Program-made: the position numbers and the translations under genes | In this document: positions 25,170 through 34,833 of the stretch, one piece after another | Position numbering within the stretch: position 1 is the stretch's first letter | Layout of the letters: the number at the start of each line of letters is the position of its first letter | NCBI RefSeq assembly: GCF_001202025.1 | Contig: NZ_LGHS01000010.1 | Span: forward strand, 1 to 64,000 | DNA: 64,000 nt | Reading direction: 5' to 3' | Source of the DNA: Pseudorhodobacter aquimaris | GTDB lineage: Bacteria; Pseudomonadota; Alphaproteobacteria; Rhodobacterales; Rhodobacteraceae | The notes under the pieces: generated by a model | What the model was told of the DNA's origin: nothing | Seen by the model: the letters and a program-made list of their open reading frames with translations, nothing else | Database searches by the model: none

Positions 25170-25973
25170 ATGGATTTATCAGAGGTAAACGCGCGCGGGT
25201 TGGTGCTGCTCGGATGCGGCAAGATGGGCTCTGCGATGCTGGAAGGCTGGCTCGCGCAGGGCGTGCGTGCCGCATGCGCTTGGGTTCAGGACCCGCACCC
25301 GAGCGCATGGCTGCAAGGCACAGGCGTGCAGTTGAACGCGGTTCTGCCGGCCGATCCGGCGATCGTTCTGGTGGCGGTCAAGCCGCAGATGATGGCGGAT
25401 GCGTTGCCCAGCCTTGCGGCTTTGGGCAATGGCAGCACCCTTTTTGTTTCGGTCGCGGCGGGCACGACCATCGGCTATTATGAGCAGGTCTTGGGCGCGC
25501 AAACCCCGATCATCCGCGCGATGCCCAACACACCGGCCGCCGTGGCGCGCGGGATCACGGCGATCTGCGGCAATGCGGCGGCGACACCCGCGCATCTGGA
25601 TCTGGCCGAAGCCTTGTTGCAGGTCGTGGGCAAGGTGGTGCGGCTGGAGAATGAGCAACAGATTGATGCCGTCACGGGCCTGTCGGGGTCTGGCCCCGCC
25701 TATGTTTTCCACATGATTGAGGCAATGGCCAAAGCGGGCGAGGGCGTGGGCCTTGCGCCCGATCTGGCGATGGAGCTGGCGCGGGCCACGGTTTGCGGTG
25801 CCGGAGAGCTGGCCTATCAATCGCCCGAGACCGCTGAACAATTGCGGGTGAATGTGACCTCGCCCAATGGGACCACGGCGGCGGGGCTGGAGGTGTTGAT
25901 GGCCCAACTGCCCGACCTGATGGCGCGCACCGTCAAGGCCGCCACCACCCGCGCGCAGGAGCTGGGCAAATGA
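25170..25973 (+). CDS. proC: Pyrroline-5-carboxylate reductase
   Basis: This 267-residue enzyme makes the last step of proline synthesis with NADPH. It has a Rossmann motif VLLGCGKMGSAMLEGW (about 12-27), the AMPNTPAAVARGIT loop and the family signature DAVTGLSGSGPAYVFHMIEAM, plus the C-terminal NVTSPNGTTAAGLEVL. The family length is normal. It overlaps csaA by 4 bases (ATGA). Three genes (proC, csaA and the hydroxyacid dehydrogenase) follow one another with 4-base overlaps. Confidence 0.95.
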   Translation: MDLSEVNARGLVLLGCGKMGSAMLEGWLAQGVRAACAWVQDPHPSAWLQGTGVQLNAVLPADPAIVLVAVKPQMMADALPSLAALGNGSTLFVSVAAGTTIGYYEQVLGAQTPIIRAMPNTPAAVARGITAICGNAAATPAHLDLAEALLQVVGKVVRLENEQQIDAVTGLSGSGPAYVFHMIEAMAKAGEGVGLAPDLAMELARATVCGAGELAYQSPETAEQLRVNVTSPNGTTAAGLEVLMAQLPDLMARTVKAATTRAQELGK

Positions 25974-26302
25974 TCACCTTTGACGATTTCGCCAAACTCG
26001 ATATCCGCAGCGGCACGATCACCCGCGCCGAACCCTACCCCGAGGCGCGCAAGCCCGCGATCAAGCTTTGGGTCGATTTCGGCGGCGATCTGGGCGAGAA
26101 GCGCTCTTCGGCACAGTTGACGGCGCATTACACGCCCGAAGGTTTGGTCGGACGTCAGGTGATGGCCGTGGTCAATTTTCCGCCGCGCCAGATTGGCAAG
26201 GTCATGTCCGAGGTGCTTGTCCTAGGGGTGCCAGATGAAAACGGTGAGGTGGTCTTGGTCACCCCCGATCACGACGTACCAAACGGAGGGAGACTGTTTT
26301 GA
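25970..26302 (+). CDS. csaA: tRNA-binding protein, CsaA-like
   Basis: This 110-residue protein is a stand-alone tRNA_bind OB-fold. It has FAKLDIRSGTITRAEPYPEARKPAIKLWVDFG, then KRSSAQLTAHYTPEGLVGRQVMAVVNFPPRQIG and SEVLVLGVPDENGEVVLV, closely the CsaA pattern. CsaA dimers bind tRNA and were first described as a secretion-associated chaperone in Bacillus. It is coupled to both neighbours by 4-base overlaps; the link to proline synthesis looks coincidental. Confidence 0.9.
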   Translation: MITFDDFAKLDIRSGTITRAEPYPEARKPAIKLWVDFGGDLGEKRSSAQLTAHYTPEGLVGRQVMAVVNFPPRQIGKVMSEVLVLGVPDENGEVVLVTPDHDVPNGGRLF

Positions 26303-27252
26303 AACCTGAGATCCTGATAACCCGCCCCATGCCCGGCAAGGTCGTGGCCGAAGCGCTGCGCTATTTCTCACTGACGATCCGTGAGGATGTGACGCCGATG
26401 ACGCATCAGGCCTGTGTCGATAGCCTGCACCAATATGATGCCGTGCTGGCCACTTTAGGCGACCCCTATAATGCGCAGGTTTTCGATGAAAACCACGCGC
26501 CCCGTTGCCGTATTCTGGCGAATTTCGGTGTGGGCTATAACCATATCGATGTGGAGGCGGCCAAGCGGGCAGGGGTGGTTGTCACCAACACCCCCGGCGC
26601 TGTGACCGATGCGACCGCCGATATTGCGCTGACCTTGATGCTGATGACGGCCCGCCGCGCCGGAGAGGCCGAACGGATGCTGCGCGCGGGCCAATGGGAG
26701 GGCTGGCACCCGACGCAGCTTTTGGGCGCGCATATGTCGGGCAAAACCTTGGGACTGATCGGGATGGGACGTATCGGCAAGGCCGTTGCCAAACGCGCGC
26801 ATTACGGTTTTGGCATGGAGGTGCGTTTCTTTAACCGCTCGCCCGTGGCCAACCCCGGCGTGCCGTCCGAGCAGGTGGATATGGAAGAGGCGCTTGCGGC
26901 GGATTTCGTGGTCATTGCCGTGCCTGGCGGGCCGGAAACGCGGCATCTGATCAATGCAGAGGCCCTGTCCCAGATGAAGCCGCATGCATTCCTGATCAAT
27001 ATCGCGCGCGGGGATATCGTCGATGAGGCCGCTTTGATCGATGCCTTGCAAAACGAGGTGATCGCGGGCGCGGGTCTTGATGTCTATGAGCATGAGCCGG
27101 TGGTCCCGCCTGCTTTGATGTTGATGGAAAACGTGACCCTGCTGCCGCATCTTGGCACCGCCGCCCTTGAGGTCCGAGAGGCGATGGGGCTGATGGCCGT
27201 CGAAAACCTGCATGCGTTTTTCGAAGGTAAACCCCTGCCCAATCAGGTCTAG
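26299..27252 (+). CDS. D-2-hydroxyacid dehydrogenase, glyoxylate/hydroxypyruvate reductase type
   Basis: This 317-residue NAD(P)-dependent enzyme of the D-isomer-specific family likely reduces glyoxylate or hydroxypyruvate. Marks are [20 protein letters not shown], the Rossmann motif GLIGMGRIGKAVAKRA, the substrate arginine in INIARGDIVDE, the Glu in YEHEP and the catalytic His in LLPHLGTA. Its position a few genes after gph would fit glycolate-glyoxylate turnover, but that is contextual. It is coupled to csaA by overlap; the sulfotransferase gene follows after 22 bases. Confidence 0.88.
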   Translation: MKPEILITRPMPGKVVAEALRYFSLTIREDVTPMTHQACVDSLHQYDAVLATLGDPYNAQVFDENHAPRCRILANFGVGYNHIDVEAAKRAGVVVTNTPGAVTDATADIALTLMLMTARRAGEAERMLRAGQWEGWHPTQLLGAHMSGKTLGLIGMGRIGKAVAKRAHYGFGMEVRFFNRSPVANPGVPSEQVDMEEALAADFVVIAVPGGPETRHLINAEALSQMKPHAFLINIARGDIVDEAALIDALQNEVIAGAGLDVYEHEPVVPPALMLMENVTLLPHLGTAALEVREAMGLMAVENLHAFFEGKPLPNQV

Positions 27253-27274
27253 CAATGGTTTCGAGCGTGCGGCC

Positions 27275-27946
27275 ATGATCATTTCGCGTGGACGGGGGTA
27301 TGTCTTTGTGCATATCCCCAAAACGGGTGGCACGGCCCTGACCATGGCGCTGGAAGATCGCGCGATGAAGGATGATATCCTGATCGGCGATACGCCCAAG
27401 GCACGGCGGCGCAGGGGGCGGCTGAAGGGGCTTTCGCCTAAGGGGCGGTTGTGGAAACATGCGACCCTGGCCGATATTGACGGCGTGGTTTCGGCGGCAG
27501 AGCTGGCCGCGCTTTTTACCCTGACCCTTGTGCGTAACCCTTGGGACAGGGTGGTCAGCTATTACCATTGGCTCCAAGATCAACGCTTTGACCACCCTGC
27601 GATTACCCTTGCCCAAACACTTGATTTCAGGGGGTTTCTAAATCAGCCGCAAACCATTTCTGCCTTTCGCAACTGGCCCGCAAGCGCCTATATGCGTGAT
27701 GCCTCGGGGCAGGAACACTGTCGCCTCTACATGCGGTTGGAGCATCTGGATCAGGATATCGCGCCCTTTGAGGCCCATCTGGGGTTTTCGCTGACGCCGT
27801 TGGCGCGTGAAAATACGTCACAGCGGGCGCGCGATTGGCGGGGGTATTATTCGGATGCCGATGCGGCCCTTGTGGCCGATTGCTGTGCCGAGGATATCCG
27901 ACGTTTCGGATACAGCTTTGATGATGCGAGAGGGCGCGCGGGGTAA
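27275..27946 (+). CDS. Sulfotransferase family 2 protein
   Basis: This 223-residue protein carries the PAPS-binding motifs of carbohydrate sulfotransferases: the 5'-phosphosulfate loop FVHIPKTGGTALTMAL (about 11-26) and the 3'-phosphate motif LVRNPWDRVVSYYHWL. These transfer sulfate to sugar hydroxyls, often on polysaccharides. The start at 27275 lets the P-loop begin near residue 11, as usual. Ribosome binding looks weak (GAGCG), and it may depend on read-through from the dehydrogenase 22 bases upstream. It converges on the fadB gene. The acceptor is unknown. Confidence 0.8.
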   Translation: MIISRGRGYVFVHIPKTGGTALTMALEDRAMKDDILIGDTPKARRRRGRLKGLSPKGRLWKHATLADIDGVVSAAELAALFTLTLVRNPWDRVVSYYHWLQDQRFDHPAITLAQTLDFRGFLNQPQTISAFRNWPASAYMRDASGQEHCRLYMRLEHLDQDIAPFEAHLGFSLTPLARENTSQRARDWRGYYSDADAALVADCCAEDIRRFGYSFDDARGRAG

Positions 27947-27968
27947 GGCGCGCGCCCCATTATTGGCG

Positions 27969-30170
27969 TCAGGCCGCGCTTTTCTGTGGTGCGAAACGGC
28001 TATAGAAGCTCTCTCCCTTCGCTGCCATGTCACGCAGCAAATCAGGCGCCTTGAAACGATCGCCGAAACGCGTGGTTAGATCGTCGCAAATCTCCACCGC
28101 GCGGGGCGCACCGATCATATCGAGCCAGGACAGCGGCCCCCCCGACCAAGGCGCAAAGCCCCAGCCCAGGATCGCGCCGACATCGCCTTCGCGGATGTCC
28201 ATCAGCACGCCATCCTCCAATGCGCGCACGGCCTCGAGCACCTGCGCCATCAGCAAACGATTTTGCACCTCGGTCAGCTCTGGCTGCGCATCGGCCACGG
28301 GATAGGCACCTGCCAGACCGTCCCAAAGGCCGGTGCGCTTGCCCTTTTCGTCATAGGCGTAAAAGCCCGCACCCGCCTTTTTGCCCAGTCGTCCCTCATC
28401 TGCCATGGCAAACAAAACCGCATCGACCGCGCCGTCAGGATAAGCATCGCCCATGGCCAGTTTGGTGGCCTTGGCGATTTTCACCCCCAGATCAATCGAG
28501 GTTTCATCGACCAGTTGCAGCGGCCCCAAAGGCATCCCCACCAGTTTCGCGGCGTTTTCAACCAGCACCGGTTCCACCCCTTCGGCAACCATGCGGATGC
28601 CCTCGTTGATATAGGGGATGATGCAGCGGTTGGCATAAAAGAAGCGCGCATCATTGACCACAATCGGCGTTTTGCGGATCTGGCGCACGAAATCCAGCGC
28701 CTTGGCAACGGCACGGTCACCGGTGGCCTTGCCGCGAATGATCTCTACCAAGAGCATCTTGTCGACGGGCGAAAAGAAGTGGATGCCGATGAATTGTTCC
28801 GGCCGCGCGCTGGCATGGGCCAGTTCGGTGATCGGCAGGGTGGAGGTATTGGTGGCAAAGATGCAATCCGCGCCCACGACCGCCTCGACCTTTTTGGTGA
28901 CCTCGGCCTTGACCTTCATGTCCTCAAACACCGCCTCGACGATCAGGTCACAGCCGGCAAGGGCCTCGTAATCGGTGGTGGCAGTGATGCGCCCCAGAAC
29001 CTCGGCCTTTTTCTCTTCGGTCACCTTCTTGCGTGAGATCCCCTTGTCGAGGATGCCCTCGGAATAGGATTTGCCGCGGTCGGCGGCCGATTGATCCGCG
29101 TCGATCAGAACCACCTCGATCCCCGCATTGGCCGAGACATAGGCGATCCCCGCGCCCATCATGCCCGCACCGATGATGCCGACTTTTTGCACCCTCTGGT
29201 CGGGCTCGGCCGGGCGATTGGCCCCTTTTTCCAGCGCTTCCTTGTTGATGAACAGGCTGCGGATCATCGCGGATGACGACGGGTTCATCAGCACATTGGT
29301 GAACCAGCGCGCCTCGATCTTTAGCGCGGTGTCAAAGGGCACCAGCGCGCCCTCATAAACCGCCGAGAGTAGCGCCTTGGCAGCGGGGTACACCCCCATG
29401 GTTTTGCCATGCACCATGGCCGAGGCCCCGACAAAGGTCATGAACCCCGCCGGATGATAGGGCGCGCCGCCGGGCATCTTATAGCCCTTGGCATCCCATG
29501 GTTTCACCAGATCGGCGTCCTTGGCCCCCAGCACCCATTCCTTGGCGCGGGTCAAAAGATCCTCTGCCGCGACGACCTCATCGACGATGCCAGCCGCCTT
29601 GGCCGCTTTGGGGTTCGAGAGCTTCCCCTCAAGCAGGAACGGCGCGGCCATCATCGCGCCCATCTTGCGCACAAGCCGCGTGGTGCCGCCTGCGCCGGGG
29701 AAAATACCGACCATGATCTCGGGCAGGCCTATCTTGGCCTTGGGGTTATCGGCGGCGATGATGCGGTGACAGGCCAGCGGCAGCTCCAGCCCGATGCCAA
29801 GCGCCGTGCCGGGCAGGGCGGCCACAATCGGCTTGCCGCCCTTCAGGGTCTTGGGGTCCATGCCCGCGCGTTCAATCTTGCGCAGGATGCTATGCATGCC
29901 CATCACGCCCTCAAACACCGCCTTGGCAGGGTTGTCGCCGCCGTCTTCCTTCATCTTGGCGATGGCGTTCAGGTCCATCCCGCCGGCGAAATCCTTTTTC
30001 GCGCTGGTGATGATGATGCCTTTTACATCGGCATCGGCAAGGGCGGTATCGACCATATCATTCAATGTCATAAACGCCTCTTGCGTCATGACATTCATGG
30101 ATTTTCCAACAGTGTCCCATGTGATGGTGGCCACAGCATCCGCATCAACGGCATAGGTAAAATCGGTCAT
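27969..30170 (-). CDS. fadB: Bifunctional enoyl-CoA hydratase / 3-hydroxyacyl-CoA dehydrogenase
   Basis: This 733-residue fusion does two middle steps of beta-oxidation. The N-terminal crotonase domain spans about 1-190 (GGMDLNAIAKM, PIVAALPGTALGIGLELPLACH, FPGAGGTTRLVRKMG). The NAD-binding dehydrogenase starts at about 328 (VGIIGAGMMGAGIAYVSANAG) and includes IHFFSPVDKMLLVEIIRG. Two C-terminal dehydrogenase domains follow. The length fits FadB/FadJ. It is the last gene of the reverse-strand operon, 41 bases after the thiolase with which it should form a complex. Confidence 0.94.
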   Translation of the reverse strand: MTDFTYAVDADAVATITWDTVGKSMNVMTQEAFMTLNDMVDTALADADVKGIIITSAKKDFAGGMDLNAIAKMKEDGGDNPAKAVFEGVMGMHSILRKIERAGMDPKTLKGGKPIVAALPGTALGIGLELPLACHRIIAADNPKAKIGLPEIMVGIFPGAGGTTRLVRKMGAMMAAPFLLEGKLSNPKAAKAAGIVDEVVAAEDLLTRAKEWVLGAKDADLVKPWDAKGYKMPGGAPYHPAGFMTFVGASAMVHGKTMGVYPAAKALLSAVYEGALVPFDTALKIEARWFTNVLMNPSSSAMIRSLFINKEALEKGANRPAEPDQRVQKVGIIGAGMMGAGIAYVSANAGIEVVLIDADQSAADRGKSYSEGILDKGISRKKVTEEKKAEVLGRITATTDYEALAGCDLIVEAVFEDMKVKAEVTKKVEAVVGADCIFATNTSTLPITELAHASARPEQFIGIHFFSPVDKMLLVEIIRGKATGDRAVAKALDFVRQIRKTPIVVNDARFFYANRCIIPYINEGIRMVAEGVEPVLVENAAKLVGMPLGPLQLVDETSIDLGVKIAKATKLAMGDAYPDGAVDAVLFAMADEGRLGKKAGAGFYAYDEKGKRTGLWDGLAGAYPVADAQPELTEVQNRLLMAQVLEAVRALEDGVLMDIREGDVGAILGWGFAPWSGGPLSWLDMIGAPRAVEICDDLTTRFGDRFKAPDLLRDMAAKGESFYSRFAPQKSAA

Positions 30171-30211
30171 CTCAATGATCCTTCTTTCAGGAATATTCTG
30201 CTAAGCAAGGT

Positions 30212-31423
30212 CTAGACCCGCTCGATAATCGTGGCGACACCCATGCCGGAGGCGATGCAGAGCGTGGCAAGGCCGACCTGTTTGTCCTGCCGCTCCAACT
30301 CATCCAAGAGGGTGCCGATGATGATCGCGCCGGTGGCCCCCAGCGGGTGACCCATGGCGATGGAGCCGCCGTTGACGTTGACCACACCCGGATCCACATC
30401 AAACGCCTGCTGGAACCGTAAGACAACGGCGGCAAAGGCCTCATTCACCTCGAAAAGGTCAATATCGCCGATGGTCATCCCGTGATCGGCAAGGATCTTT
30501 TGCGTCACGGGCACCGGCCCTGTCAGCATGATCGTCGGATCGGTGCCGATCTTGGCGGTGGCACGAATGCGGGCGCGGGGTTTGAGGCCATGCGCGCGGC
30601 CAAACTCGGCATTGCCGATCAGCACCGCCGCCGCCCCGTCCACGATCCCCGACGAGTTGCCCGCATGGTGGATATGGTTCACCCGCTCCAGATGCGGGTA
30701 TTTCATCATCGCGATCTTGTCGAAACCGGGCATCACCTCACCCATATCCTTGAAGGCGGGTTTAAGGGCCGAGAGCGTGGCCATATCGGTGCCGGGGCGT
30801 ATATATTCATCTTGGTCAAGGATGATCAACCCGTTCTGATCGGTCACCGCCACGATGGATTTATCGAACCGCCCTTCTTTCCATGCTTGCGTGGCGCGTC
30901 GTTGGCTTTCCACGGCCAAGGCATCGGCCGCCTCACGGGTGAAACCGTATTCGGTGGCGATGATATCGGCGGAAATCCCTTGCGGCACGAAATAGGTTTT
31001 CATCGCAAGGCTCGGGTCCACGGCAATCGCCGCCCCGTCCGAGCCCATGGCAACACGGCCCATCATCTCTACCCCGCCGGCGATATAGGCCTGACCCGCA
31101 CCGCCTTTGATCTGGTTGGCGGCAAGGTTCACCGCCTCCATCCCCGAGGCGCAAAAACGGTTGATCGCAAGGCCGGGGATGGCCTCATCCAGATCAGAGG
31201 CCAGCACGGCAGAGCGCGCAAGACAGCCGCCCTGTTCGCCCACCTGGGTCACATTACCCCAGATCACATCCTCGACCGCTTGGCCCTCCAGCCCGTTGCG
31301 CGCTTTTACCGCGTTCAGCATTTTGGCCGAGAGCGCGACAGAGGTCACCTCGTGCAGGCTACCATCTTTGCGGCCCTTCCCACGAGGAGAGCGGATTGCG
31401 TCATAGATATAAGCTTCGGTCAT
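30212..31423 (-). CDS. fadA: Acetyl-CoA acyltransferase (thiolase)
   Basis: This 403-residue thiolase cleaves 3-ketoacyl-CoA. The acyl-carrying Cys91 is in [13 protein letters not shown], the conserved His in [12 protein letters not shown], and the second Cys in [11 protein letters not shown] near the C-terminus. The gene order thiolase then FadB, and the length, fit a beta-oxidation (FadA-type) partner; a biosynthetic acetoacetyl-CoA thiolase cannot be fully excluded. It sits 60 bases after the GST gene in the operon led by MerR regulators. Confidence 0.9.
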   Translation of the reverse strand: MTEAYIYDAIRSPRGKGRKDGSLHEVTSVALSAKMLNAVKARNGLEGQAVEDVIWGNVTQVGEQGGCLARSAVLASDLDEAIPGLAINRFCASGMEAVNLAANQIKGGAGQAYIAGGVEMMGRVAMGSDGAAIAVDPSLAMKTYFVPQGISADIIATEYGFTREAADALAVESQRRATQAWKEGRFDKSIVAVTDQNGLIILDQDEYIRPGTDMATLSALKPAFKDMGEVMPGFDKIAMMKYPHLERVNHIHHAGNSSGIVDGAAAVLIGNAEFGRAHGLKPRARIRATAKIGTDPTIMLTGPVPVTQKILADHGMTIGDIDLFEVNEAFAAVVLRFQQAFDVDPGVVNVNGGSIAMGHPLGATGAIIIGTLLDELERQDKQVGLATLCIASGMGVATIIERV

Positions 31424-31483
31424 GTTTTTTCTCCGAATGGTCGAAAGGCAGCATCAAAATGGTGCGGCCGGATAAGAGAGGTC

Positions 31484-32119
31484 TTAGGCCCGATCCGACG
31501 GGTTGCCGGGCATCAGGTCATAGGGGGCCTTCCAGCCGGGCAGGGCGGCGATCCGGTCCAGCCAGCGGTCGATATGGGGCCAGTCCTTGCGGTCAAAGCC
31601 GAAGGGCTCGGGGTAAAAAAGAAAGCCACAGCAGGACAGATCGGCGATTGTAACCTGATCCCCGACCATCCACGCGGCCCCGGCAAGGTGCTTGTCCAGC
31701 ACAGCATAAGCCGATTTTAGCCGCGCTTGCTGAAAGGAGATCACCGCCTCGGGGCGCTTTTCAGGCGGTATGAAGTTTAGCAAAAACCGGGTGGAGCCAA
31801 TGACGCCGGATAATTTGTGATTGTCCCAGAACATCCAGCGCAAGATCTCGCGCCGTTCCGCCGCCGAGCGCCCGCCCAGCTTGCCGGTTTTGGAGCTGAT
31901 ATAATCGAGGATCACACCCGATTGGGTCAGCGTCACATCCCCGTCCGCCAATACCGGCACTTCTCCCATTTCGTTGATCTCGTGAAACTCGGGGGTGCGG
32001 GCCTCACCGTTGAAGAAATCGACGTAAACCGGTTCCCAGTCCATCTCTGCAAATGTGAGGGCGAGCGCGGCCTTATAGGCGGGCCCGCTTTCCCCGAAGC
32101 AATAGAGTTTGGCATTCAT
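31484..32119 (-). CDS. Glutathione S-transferase family protein
   Basis: This 211-residue protein has an N-terminal thioredoxin-like GST domain (KLYCFGESGPAYKAALALTFAEMDWEPVYVDF, then VPVLADGDVTLTQSGVILDYI with the glutathione-contacting Ser) and an all-helical C-domain (MVGDQVTIADLSCCGFLFY with the N-capping Asp). It lies inside the acyl-CoA oxidation operon, a position seen in other Rhodobacterales. Its substrate is unknown; detoxifying reactive acyl or thiol intermediates is a reasonable guess. Confidence 0.88.
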   Translation of the reverse strand: MNAKLYCFGESGPAYKAALALTFAEMDWEPVYVDFFNGEARTPEFHEINEMGEVPVLADGDVTLTQSGVILDYISSKTGKLGGRSAAERREILRWMFWDNHKLSGVIGSTRFLLNFIPPEKRPEAVISFQQARLKSAYAVLDKHLAGAAWMVGDQVTIADLSCCGFLFYPEPFGFDRKDWPHIDRWLDRIAALPGWKAPYDLMPGNPSDRA

Positions 32120-32191
32120 GACGTCCGGCTCCTGTTGATTGGCAAGGCGGAGGCTTTCCGGCTGCCCGTATTGGGTGGATCAGGTGGTGCG

Positions 32192-32404
32192 CTACTTCTT
32201 GCGCGCTTCCAGCTCTGAGTTGAACAGCCGCAAACGGTGGGTCAGATTGTCCTCATCGATCACCGAGGTGAAGTTCTCGAACAAAAACGACAGCGCCTCG
32301 CCCTCATCCAGCCCCGCCTCATTCGCGAATTTCCGCAGGCGGCGGTAACCGTCCTCGGTCATGGCGCAGGGAAAGCGACGGGTGAGGCGAAAGCGCTTGG
32401 GCAT
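32192..32404 (-). CDS. Small RHH-like protein in the acyl-CoA operon
   Basis: I recognise no named family. The 70-residue protein is basic at the start (PKRFRLTRRFPCAMTEDGYRRL), followed by two helices (RRLRKFANEAGLDEGEALSFLFENF). This strand-helix-helix pattern recalls ribbon-helix-helix DNA-binding proteins. GGAGA precedes ATG 32404, which is preferred over 32425. It is embedded between GST and the acyl-CoA dehydrogenase, same strand, with 69-72 base gaps. It may be an accessory regulator of the operon; that is inference. Confidence 0.65.
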   Translation of the reverse strand: MPKRFRLTRRFPCAMTEDGYRRLRKFANEAGLDEGEALSFLFENFTSVIDEDNLTHRLRLFNSELEARKK

Positions 32405-32473
32405 TATGGTCTCCGGTCGTTGCAAGGGTGGCGCGGGCCAAGTGGCCCACCGCCGTTTTCGCGGTATCTTACC

Positions 32474-34249
32474 CTAGAACGCATCCGCCGCCAGCGCCAT
32501 CACAGGATCGGCCCCGCTTTCGATCCGGGCCAGATGCATGCCGGTGGCGGGCAAATGGCGGGCCATATAGTAACGCCCCGTGGCGATTTTGGTTTCCAGA
32601 AATGCCGTGTCGCCGCGGCCTGCGGCCAGCCCGTCCAGTGCGGCCTTACCCATCCGCGCCCACATCAGGCCAAGGCAGACATGGCCCATCATATGCATGA
32701 AATCATAAGATCCGGCCAAGGCATTATTGGGATTCTTGACGCCGTTTTGCATGAAATACATCGCCGCCGCCTGCAAATCCTTGGAGGCCGCCTTCAGCGG
32801 ATCGGTGAAGGGTTTCATCTGCTCATCGTCCTGATGCTCTTTGATGAAAGTTTTCACGATTTCAAAGAAGGCCATGACATGTTTGCCACCGTCCTGCGCC
32901 AGTTTGCGGCCGACAAGGTCCAGCGCCTGAATGCCGTTTGCGCCCTCATAGATCTGGGCAATACGGGCATCGCGGACAAACTGGCTCATGCCGTTTTCCT
33001 CGATATAGCCATGCCCCCCCCAGATTTGCTGGGCTTGTACCGCCATCTCAAAGCCCTTGTCGGTCTGGAAGCCTTTGATGACCGGGGTCATCAAGGAGAT
33101 CAGCCCCTCGGCATCGGCATCACCCATGCGCACCGAACGGTCAATCAGATGCGCCCCCCAGAAGGTAAAGGCGCGGGCCCCTTCGACAAAGGATTTCTGG
33201 TCCATCAGGGCGCGGCGGATATCGGGATGCACGATCAACGGGTCGGCAGGGCCATCGGGGTTTTTCGCACCCGTCACATCACGGCCCTGAAGCCGCTCAC
33301 GGGCATAGACCACCGCATTTTGATAGGCGGCCTCGGCCACGGCATATCCTTGCAGGCCCACACCCAGACGCGCCTCGTTCATCATGGTGAACATGGCCTT
33401 CATGCCCTTGTGCAGATCGCCCAAAAGCCAGCCCTTTGCACCGTCGTAATTCATCACACAGGTCGCATTGGCGTGAATGCCCATCTTATGCTCGATTGAT
33501 CCAACCGAAACCCCGTTGCGATCACCCAAAGAGCCGTCCTCATTGACTAGAAACTTCGGTACGATGAACAGGCTGATGCCCTTGGTGCCATCACCGCCGC
33601 CGGGGGCCTTGGCCAGCACCAGATGGATAATGTTATCGGCCAGATCATGTTCGCCTGCCGAAATGAAAATCTTTTGACCCGTAATCGCATAAGAGCCGTC
33701 GTCCTGCGGTTCGGCCTTGGTGCGCATCATGCCCAGATCGGTGCCTGCATGCGGCTCGGTCAGGTTCATGGTGCCGGTCCATTCACAGCTGACCATCTTG
33801 GGCAGATACATCGCCTTTTGCGCATCGGTCCCATGGGTGTGGATCGCGGAATAGGCACCATGGGTCAGTCCCTGATACATATTGAAGGCCATATTGGCGG
33901 CGACAAAAATCTCGCCCACCGCGGTGCCCATCAGATAGGGCAGGCCCTGACCACCGTATTCGGGATCACAATCCAGCGCGGTCCAGCCGCCATCCTTCAT
34001 CGCGGCAAAAGCGGCGTCAAACCCTTTGGGTGTGCGCACGGTGCCATTTTCCAACACACAGCCCTCGGCATCGCCCGAGGCGTTCAGCGGGGCCAGCACA
34101 TCACGCGCGACCTTGCCTGCCTCTTCCAGAACGGCAGAGGTGAAATCCGCCTCCAGTTCCTCATATCCGGGAACACCCGTGGCGGTGACGTTCAATACGT
34201 CTTGCAAAACGAACTGGATATCCTGAACGGGGGCGTTAAAGACGGGCAT
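32474..34249 (-). CDS. Large acyl-CoA dehydrogenase, DmdC/FadE-like
   Basis: This 591-residue flavoenzyme belongs to the long acyl-CoA dehydrogenase group with a C-terminal extension, which includes methylmercaptopropionyl-CoA dehydrogenase DmdC. It has the FAD-binding stretch [32 protein letters not shown], and the catalytic base Glu435 in [13 protein letters not shown]. Glu435 is, as I recall, the base described for a Ruegeria DmdC. Roseobacters carry several paralogues, so the substrate (methylmercaptopropionyl-CoA or a fatty acyl-CoA) cannot be fixed. It follows the MerR gene by 26 bases and leads the catabolic part of the operon. Confidence 0.88.
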   Translation of the reverse strand: MPVFNAPVQDIQFVLQDVLNVTATGVPGYEELEADFTSAVLEEAGKVARDVLAPLNASGDAEGCVLENGTVRTPKGFDAAFAAMKDGGWTALDCDPEYGGQGLPYLMGTAVGEIFVAANMAFNMYQGLTHGAYSAIHTHGTDAQKAMYLPKMVSCEWTGTMNLTEPHAGTDLGMMRTKAEPQDDGSYAITGQKIFISAGEHDLADNIIHLVLAKAPGGGDGTKGISLFIVPKFLVNEDGSLGDRNGVSVGSIEHKMGIHANATCVMNYDGAKGWLLGDLHKGMKAMFTMMNEARLGVGLQGYAVAEAAYQNAVVYARERLQGRDVTGAKNPDGPADPLIVHPDIRRALMDQKSFVEGARAFTFWGAHLIDRSVRMGDADAEGLISLMTPVIKGFQTDKGFEMAVQAQQIWGGHGYIEENGMSQFVRDARIAQIYEGANGIQALDLVGRKLAQDGGKHVMAFFEIVKTFIKEHQDDEQMKPFTDPLKAASKDLQAAAMYFMQNGVKNPNNALAGSYDFMHMMGHVCLGLMWARMGKAALDGLAAGRGDTAFLETKIATGRYYMARHLPATGMHLARIESGADPVMALAADAF

Positions 34250-34275
34250 CGGATTTCTCCCTCAAAGTTTGGTGG

Positions 34276-34683
34276 TTAAGCGGCGGATTTCTTGTCGGCC
34301 GCGGCATAGACCGTGAACTGTTCTGCATTATCGGCCAGCTCGTTTTTCAACTCGGCTATGGCTTCGATCAACTCGTCGCGTTGCTGTTCCATCTGGGCAA
34401 GGCGATCTTGTGCCAGTGTATAGGTTTGCATGAATTGCGTGCGCTCTGATCCTTCGAGATCATACATGTCCAGCAATTGCCGGATATCTTCCAGACTGAA
34501 GCCAAATCGCTTGCCACGCAAGAGCAGTTTCAGGCGCACACAATCACGGCGCGAGTAGAGACGCTTGGTGCCTTCGCGTTTTGGAAAGATCAGCTCCTTG
34601 GTCTCATAAAAGCGCAAGGCGCGCGGTGTCACGCTAAAGGTGTCGCACATCTCGCGGATGGTCATCTGTGTATCGGTCATCAT
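34276..34683 (-). CDS. MerR-family regulator of acyl-CoA oxidation (first paralogue)
   Basis: This 135-residue regulator has an N-terminal MerR winged helix (MTIREMCDTFSVTPRALRFYETKELIFPKREGTKRLYSRRD) and a coiled-coil dimerisation helix (LAQDRLAQMEQQRDELIEAIAELKNEL). It has no cysteine metal-sensing motif, so it is more like LiuR-type acyl-CoA-responsive members. It is directly followed by the DmdC/FadE-like gene. The upstream region carries three inverted repeats with TGACGT half-sites (34766-34821), one over a likely -35 region, suggesting autoregulation of the operon. Confidence 0.88.
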   Translation of the reverse strand: MMTDTQMTIREMCDTFSVTPRALRFYETKELIFPKREGTKRLYSRRDCVRLKLLLRGKRFGFSLEDIRQLLDMYDLEGSERTQFMQTYTLAQDRLAQMEQQRDELIEAIAELKNELADNAEQFTVYAAADKKSAA

Positions 34684-34765
34684 TCTTCTCTCATTGGCCT
34701 ATAGGGATAGTGTTCTCTTTCCTTTAGGTCACATGGGCGGAGTTGAGAATACGTTACCACAGGAA

Positions 34766-34821
34766 TTGACGTTAACGTCACCATAACGTGACGTCAAAAG
34801 CCGCGCTGACGTAATGTCAGC
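34766..34821. promoter_or_regulatory. Cluster of TGACGT inverted repeats before the MerR-led operon
   Basis: Three nested signals lie here: the perfect palindrome TGACGTTAACGTCA (34767-34780); an outer pair TTGACGT (34766-34772) and ACGTCAA (34791-34797); and GCTGAC-GTAAT-GTCAGC (34805-34821). On the reverse strand TTAACG (part of the first palindrome) and TATTCT, 18 bases apart, could be -35 and -10. MerR-type fatty and branched-chain acid regulators bind such ACGT-rich palindromes. Confidence 0.7.
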
Positions 34822-34833
34822 CGGTTTCCGCGC

